DNA from: Gnomoniopsis sp. IMI 355080
Lineage: Eukaryota > Ascomycota > Sordariomycetes > Diaporthales > Gnomoniaceae
DNA length: 64,000 bases
Assembly: GCA_027946555.1 (NCBI GenBank)
Contig: JAPEVC010000093.1
Location: 62,001 to 126,000, forward strand
Direction: 5' to 3'
Below the pieces are notes generated by a model. It was not told the DNA's origin, ran no database searches, and worked only from the letters and a program-made list of their open reading frames with translations. Positions 58,589-64,000 of the stretch are shown here, piece by piece (the stretch's first letter is position 1; each line of letters starts with the position of its first letter). Position numbers and translations under genes: made by a program.

Positions 58589-60670
58589 CTAAGACCGCCT
58601 GTTATGCTTCATGAGGTCGGCGAAAGAGCTGTTGAGTTGCTTCTTGAGCTCAGCGTACGAAATGATGAAATCATTCTGGTTGTCTCTGCTTGTCAATCTT
58701 ATTCGCTCACTCGATCCTGCGTCTAGCTTGTTCAGACAACCCAGCATGTGACCCATGTCGAATACGGGCCGGCCGTGATCGTCGACACGGTGGAATACGT
58801 AATCGCGAAAGAGTTTGAGCGTGTAGCGGTCGCCGTGTTCGGACCAGTTGAGGTCGTGATCGTGCTCTGGTCTCTCATTGATCATGCCGAGTTTCATGAG
58901 CAAGCGAACAAGGCGGCCGTTTTCGAGCTCGCGTTGGATTTCGCTTGTCAGCGTATCGGTGTATTGCAAGTTCTTGTCGAAACATTCTACCATATGCGGT
59001 GCAATACCCGTGATGAGCTTTGCGGCGGTCTTTTCGGGAGCATGAAGAAGCCAGTGTACCAGGTCTCGAAGTCCTGATTCGCCCTTGGGGCCTGATTGAT
59101 ATCTTCTTGTTGTCGTGGCCAGATCGGCCTCCACATCGACGATTTGGTTAGGTAGCTTCCCAGTCGTGAGGCACAGAATAAGCCGCCCCAGCTGTAGAAA
59201 GTCCTCTTCCTGCAACTCCTCAATGGTCCGATGAGGCTGAGGCTGGACCACGTCAAGGATGGCACAGGCTGTCAGCCGTATTCTATTCTTGTCGGTGACA
59301 ATGATCTTGCTAGGGTCCAAACACCGCGCCGCAAGGTCTCTAGCGTGAATGGCCCTGAGGGCGTTGGCAATTTGGACGACATAGGACCAAATGACATTCT
59401 CGGGAATTTTCGGTAATTGAATTGGGCCACCACGATACCTGTGGTCCTTTGGAATCTGTGTGAGATGTACTTCGACTAGAGTCTGCGCGAGGGGAAAGTA
59501 ATCCTGGGTGAAGACGAGCGATCTGTCGCCGAAAGCCGAGGTTGTGAAGGCATCGTGCACGAGCACAATATTTCCGTTAGTAATCTGCTTCCATCTCTTG
59601 ATGGTCTCAATGGCTTGGGTTGCTTCGCGGTCTCCCAGTCGATAGTCTTGAATTCTGCGCAGGCAGTATATCCTGCCATTCTTGATGGACGTTGCTTTGA
59701 ACAGCCAGCTGATCCACCCAAAGATGCTCGCATTCTTTCGCTGGGGCGTGTCAAGCTTGTCAGGCTTGTCCAGTGGGACAAGTGAGTGATAGGCTTCCAA
59801 TTGAATCGAATTGGGGATGGCTTGACGGGCCGCATGAGACTTCTTTTGCAGCTCCTCTCTAAGGTCATCTGCCATGAAGAAGTCACGGGTCTGTCGCTGA
59901 TATGGTAGCAAATCCTCCCGATATGGACCAATATTGGCGTATAAATGGTATGGCGGAGGCTGTAAGGGTGAAGCGAATGCGCTCTGGTTTTGGAAATAGG
60001 CTGCGGCAGAAGCACCGGCCAGATTCGTGTGATCATTAGCATACGGATTGAACTGTGCCGGGGCAATGGGCGCGGAAAACGGATCGTAGGAGGACAAATT
60101 GGACTCGGGGGTGGCGGTCGCCGCACTGGCGCTGCCCAGGTCGTAGTTGTTCTGGGAGGGCGTGAATTCTTTGATGGCAGCGGGGTTGAACAGACGTTCT
60201 GGTTCGGAGGGCGCAGGAGTGGCTGCGCCCACGCCTCGAGGAGTGAAAACGGCGGCACTCGCGGCTTGAGAAGGGAGGGTGGACTTCTTCGCAGCGGGTT
60301 GAGCAGTCAGGCTCGAGGGCGTAAAGGAGGGTGAGTCCCCGTTAAGAGTTGGCCCTCTCTTGTTCATGTCTGCGCTACTACTCGGATGACTGGTATTTGG
60401 CTGCTCGTGGTTGAAGTTACAGCCTGCATTTTCGTAGCGACATTTGCCATATATGAGGATATTTCTACAAAGAGTGTCCCTGTCTGGGCAGGAGGGCGTA
60501 TCAGCGGCATGATCATGGTAGAGGAGACTGAAACTGTACGAGAGGGTAGCTAGCGGAAGCTATCTGGGATGAAGAGAGCTCCGCGGAAACAAGCTCCATA
60601 TAGGAAACTCACCGCGTCCCTTGGGCCTGGGCGAGCCGACTTGCCGGCGCAAGTCCGGAGCGCCGGCCAT
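58589..60670 (-). CDS. PAN3: PAN3, regulatory subunit of the PAN2-PAN3 poly(A)-nuclease
   Basis: Exons 60670-60613 and 60483-58589 with a 129-bp intron give 650 residues. PAN3 recruits and activates the PAN2 deadenylase, binding poly(A)-binding protein and poly(A) in the cytoplasm. The N-terminus MAGAPDLRRQVGSPRPKGR and the CCCH zinc finger (CRNILIYGKCRYENAGCNFN then His) are carried on the joined exons. A disordered region includes a PAM2-like stretch (about FNPAAIKEFTPSQNNYDLG). Then comes the pseudokinase domain (RIYCLRRIQDYRLGDREATQ; NIVLVHDAFTTSAFGDRSLV; IHARDLAARCLDPSKIIVTD) followed by a coiled coil and the PAN3 C-terminal knob (NWSEHGDRYTLKLFRDYVFH; GHMLGCLNKLDAGSSERIRL). Length and order match fungal PAN3. 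Confidence 0.96.
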
Positions 60671-61941
60671 TGTAAGCACTCGGTCAGGAGATGATATTGG
60701 CGAGGGCGACGATTGTGACGGCTCCTTGTCCGGATTTACGACGTCTGAATCGGGACACCGGTGTCAGCAAGGCAGTGCATGTTTAATTGCCTGTGGCTGC
60801 GAACGTCTGCGACACGCGTTCGCGATGTAGCTAGACATTCGACGGTTGGGTGCGCGGCGGGCTGATATCGACATCGGTGCGGTGTGCAGCAACATTGAAA
60901 CACCACATTGGGAGGGAGACGAGTAGCGCTTACTTGGATCTTGGTAACGTGTCCCATGGCCTAATCTGCTGCGTGGGTTCTCGGCCCATGGACTTGGCTT
61001 TTCCGATATACACAGGACAGAGTCCCAAAGCCAATGCTCGAGGCGCCGCGGCGGAGTGAGGCGAGGCGAGGTGAGGTGAGGTGAAGTGTGATGAAGGACG
61101 CGAGGTTCGAGGTGGAGGTGTGCGGAATACAATTGGGCGGGAGGGAAGGGTGGAGGGGTCGGCATCGACTTTCCGGAGCCAGCAAGCGGGATGTCTACTC
61201 TGTACCGCCCCAACCTTGGAACCCAGCAGCTGCCCAGTGTTCAGTGTGCAGTGTGCAGTGTTCAGTCAAGCCAGCAACAGTATCCTTGCCCCAGGCAGGT
61301 ACAGTACCTACACGCAGCTGCAGCGCCAGTGCCTTTTGAAGTACAGCATGTATAGTACCTACCTAACCTGCGGGCCTGCCTCAGCCTCCAGTCTTTACTA
61401 GGTGGATCCTTGCCCCTGCCCTGCCGCCCGTCACTGCAAGTTGACGTCCAGGTACGCGGTACGGAGTACTTGCGCTAGGTAGGTAATCTATCTCTATCAT
61501 TGATTAGAGCTACACCTGATGCGTGCACGCACCGGGCAGCGGATTGCAGCACTTGATTACAAGTCTACTGGCCAACTTGTCTAAATGCACAATCGACGTG
61601 GGGGGTTTCCACTTCTGGACTGGTCACATACAACCAACATCATCGTCGGCCCAACTACCAACGCCTCTCGAAGCCTGTCACTCGGCTGCTAATATCGAAG
61701 TCACACGCCAAGGGACACTGTCCTTCGTTCTACCAAGAGCATCGTCATCGAACACCAATCCATTTTCTTCCCGACCCAACCGCGGCGCCTTCAAACCTAC
61801 CAGCAGCTACCTAGCTACATAGTAAAGTCCGAGTGGCCGGAGACTTGAACACCCTATAATAAACTATTACCTTCGAACCCCTCAGACAGTCTTTGATCGA
61901 GCTACAAATACAGGAAACACCTTGGCTTTCACGCCGTCATC
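60671..61941. promoter_or_regulatory. Divergent promoter region, PAN3 and UBX genes
   Basis: About 1.3 kb between head-to-head housekeeping genes. Contains short direct repeats at 61058-61085 (GAGGC/GAGGT pentamers) and 61235-61265 (CAGTGT hexamers), and a CTAGGTAGGTA element near 61477. No ORF with family features. Confidence 0.45.
61235..61265. repeat. Imperfect CAGTGT tandem repeat
   Basis: Four to five near-copies of CAGTGT/CAGTGTG in tandem. Confidence 0.8.
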
Positions 61942-63560
61942 ATGGCGAGCGGGACGGACTTCGATTTGGCCCAGCTGTCAGAGCCCCAGCAGGAAGCTCT
62001 CCAGCAATACATCGCCCTCACAAATCAAGAAGCCAAAGACGCTGTACCTTTACTGGAGAGGTCACAATGGAACGTTCAGGTGAGACCGCCACAGTTCCTC
62101 CTCGATTCTTTTGCTGTCATGACAACCCACTGACCAGGACCCGCACTTCTAAGATAGCAATAACCAAGTTCTTTGACGGCGAAGGCCCCGACCCCGTTGC
62201 AGAAGCCCAGGCCGAAGCTGCCAGACCGCGTCCAGCTGGCCGCCACGAGAACCTCCAAGAAAGCTTCCTCGCCGCCCCAGGCCCCCGGCTACCACGCGCC
62301 CACCGTACAGAGCATGCCCCCCGCGTTGTGCCTCGCCCCGCCTACCAGCCGCCATGGCTATTCAGTCTGCTGGCACTCCCGCTTCAGTTTGGTTGGAAGT
62401 TCTTCTCCATGCTCTTCAGACCGATCTACTACATCCTCTCCTTCCTTCCGCAGTCACTCCGTCCCCGAGCCGTCTCCAACTCGATAACACGTGGCCTGCG
62501 CAACACCAACGGGCGAAAGATGCTTCTCCCCCGCGACTCCGCGGCACGATTCCGGCGGGAGTTCGAAGAGGAATATGGCAGCAATGCGCTGCCCTGGTTC
62601 GAAGGCGGGTTCGCCCAGGCGCAAGACCTAGCCAAGAAAGAGCTCAAGTTCCTCCTCGTGGTTCTCATGTCCCCCGAGCATGACGATACCACTTCCTTTG
62701 CGCGCGACGTCCTTCTCGCCCCCGAAGTCTCCGCCTATATCTCTGACCCAGCGAACAACATCATTCTCTGGGGCGGCAACATCCTCGACAGTGAGGCCTA
62801 CATCGTCTCGACCGAATACAACTGCACCAAGTTTCCCTTCAGCGTCCTCATATCCCTCACCCCGAAGGAAGGCAGCACACGCATGGGCATCATCAAACGG
62901 CTCGCAGGTCCTGTACCTGCAAGCACCTATCTACACGAACTCCGCAAGGCCATCGGCAAGATCACACCCGATCTCGAGGGCCTGCGGGCCGAGCGCATCG
63001 CGCAGCAGACGTCTCGCAACCTGCGCAACGAGCAGGACAGTGCATATGAGCGCTCACTCGCCAAGGACCGTGAGCGCGCCCAAAAGAAGCGTGAGGCCGA
63101 GCAAGCCGCCAAGGACGCAGAGAAGCGTGCTCGCGAGGCTGCTGCGCGTGCCGAGGTGCTCGCGGGCCAGCGGGCCATGTGGCGGCGCTGGCGGGTCACG
63201 ACCATTGCGCCCGAGCCTCCTGCGAGTGAGCCGGATGTCGTGCGTCTCGCCCTCAAGATGCCTGAGGAGAGCGGCGCGGGCCGTGTCATCCGGCGGTTTG
63301 CTGGGGTCACGACCGTGGAAGAGCTGTATGCGTTTGTGGAGTGTTATGAGCTGCTACAAAAGCCGGCTGACGAGTCAGAGCTGGATGAAAAGTTTAACGG
63401 AGAAGGGCCGGCGGGCTATGAACACAAGTATGGCTTCCGGCTAGCAAGTGTGATGCCGCGTGAGGTATTTGAACCCACAAAGGAGAAGACACTACGGGAG
63501 ACGATTGGGAAGAGTGGGAATTTGATTGTGGAGGATATAGTAGAGGAAGACGAGGGATGA
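61942..63560 (+). CDS. UBA-UAS-UBX protein (FAF2/Ubx2-like ERAD adaptor)
   Basis: Exons 61942-62079 and 62154-63560 with a 74-bp intron give 514 residues. It links Cdc48/p97 to ubiquitinated ER proteins. Order of domains: UBA-like helical bundle (residues 1-46, LSEPQQEALQQYIALTNQEA; LLERSQWNVQ, continuing IAITKFFDGEG after the intron); a hydrophobic hairpin (PWLFSLLALPLQFGWKFF then SMLFRPIYYILSFLPQSL) that would insert in the ER or lipid-droplet membrane; a thioredoxin-like UAS domain (FLLVVLMSPEHDDTTSFARD; GNILDSEAYIVSTEYNCTKF; FPFSVLISL); a highly charged coiled coil (RERAQKKREAEQAAKDAEKR); and a C-terminal UBX domain (VVRLALKMPEESGAGRVIRR; FAGVTTVEELYAFVECYELL). This matches FAF2/UBXD8 order. 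Start is the first ATG of the frame and opens the UBA. The intron join is phase 0. Confidence 0.94.
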
Positions 63561-64000
63561 TTTGCATATTTGGGTAATTCGGTGGCATAATATGCGCCCC
63601 AGCAGTATAGGGCCAATGGGTTCATCGAAATCTCAGCAAGTACATACAACTCTTTAGGGAGATTGGACATAGACACTTGTGAAATTGAAACGTCAAGACG
63701 CCTCGAGTTGCTCTGGCGTAGATCCACAGTAAGCATGTGTGATTCACTGCCTTGCCCTGAGCCTAAGACTCACGCGAGTTCTAGCATTGACAATGCGGCG
63801 ATTCTAGTATCTATTTTGAGTGATACCCCGGCGATTACGATAGAGTAAAAGCTACCACTGGACAAGCTCGTAGAAGAACATAGGCCGGCCTTCACAATGC
63901 CTGGAACACAGCTATGAAATGCCTTACTAGGTATCTAGTCAGGTGACTGTTGTGATCAGCGTGATATCGTCAATGGGCATAGCCAGCGTCTCTCGACGTC
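63561..64000. other. 3' flank of UBX gene to window end
   Basis: Downstream of the stop codon only short frames without family likeness. No feature supported. Confidence 0.5.

Overview
This is nuclear DNA of a filamentous ascomycete (Pezizomycotina). The evidence is many short GT-AG introns (about 50-130 bp), fungal-only families (HET-domain protein, SUR7/PalI, deuterolysin, DUF1479, SREBP-like bHLH) and housekeeping genes with fungal domain order (PAN3, Lunapark, GRIP golgin, UBX/UAS protein). The species cannot be fixed from the sequence. Gene models were rebuilt by hand from splice sites and reading phase. Every multi-exon model given as complete has a coding length divisible by three.

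Layout. 0-5.4 kb: the 3' part of a SUR7-type eisosome protein, a HET-domain protein, and a convergent two-helix membrane protein. 5.9-18.4 kb: an accessory-looking block with a membrane-anchored multicopper oxidase, a divergent 13-exon secreted phospholipase C-like enzyme, a ToxD-like reductase, a second secreted phosphoesterase and an alpha/beta hydrolase. 18.6-20.2 kb: an SMP/C2 lipid-transfer protein. 23.6-25 kb: a bHLH factor of SREBP type without membrane helices, followed by about 4 kb with no recognisable gene. 29-33 kb: a GNAT with a polyglutamine tract and a DUF1479 protein. 33-41 kb: gene-poor, but with a small cysteine-rich secreted protein and a tiny Cys/His protein that begins with an 8-nt exon. 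41-48 kb: Lunapark and a GRIP golgin. 48-50.3 kb: a long homogentisate dioxygenase. 53-54.7 kb: an M35 deuterolysin. 56.4 kb: a tiny protein with a Src-like N-terminus. 58.6-63.6 kb: PAN3 and a UBX protein, divergently transcribed.

The window mixes constitutive cell biology (ER shape, Golgi tethering, deadenylation, ER-associated degradation) with secreted or self-recognition genes: two phosphoesterases, a copper oxidase, a metalloprotease, an effector-like protein and a HET protein. The large gaps carry ACCTAGGT palindromes and microsatellites. No tRNA, rRNA, CRISPR array or intact transposon was recognised.
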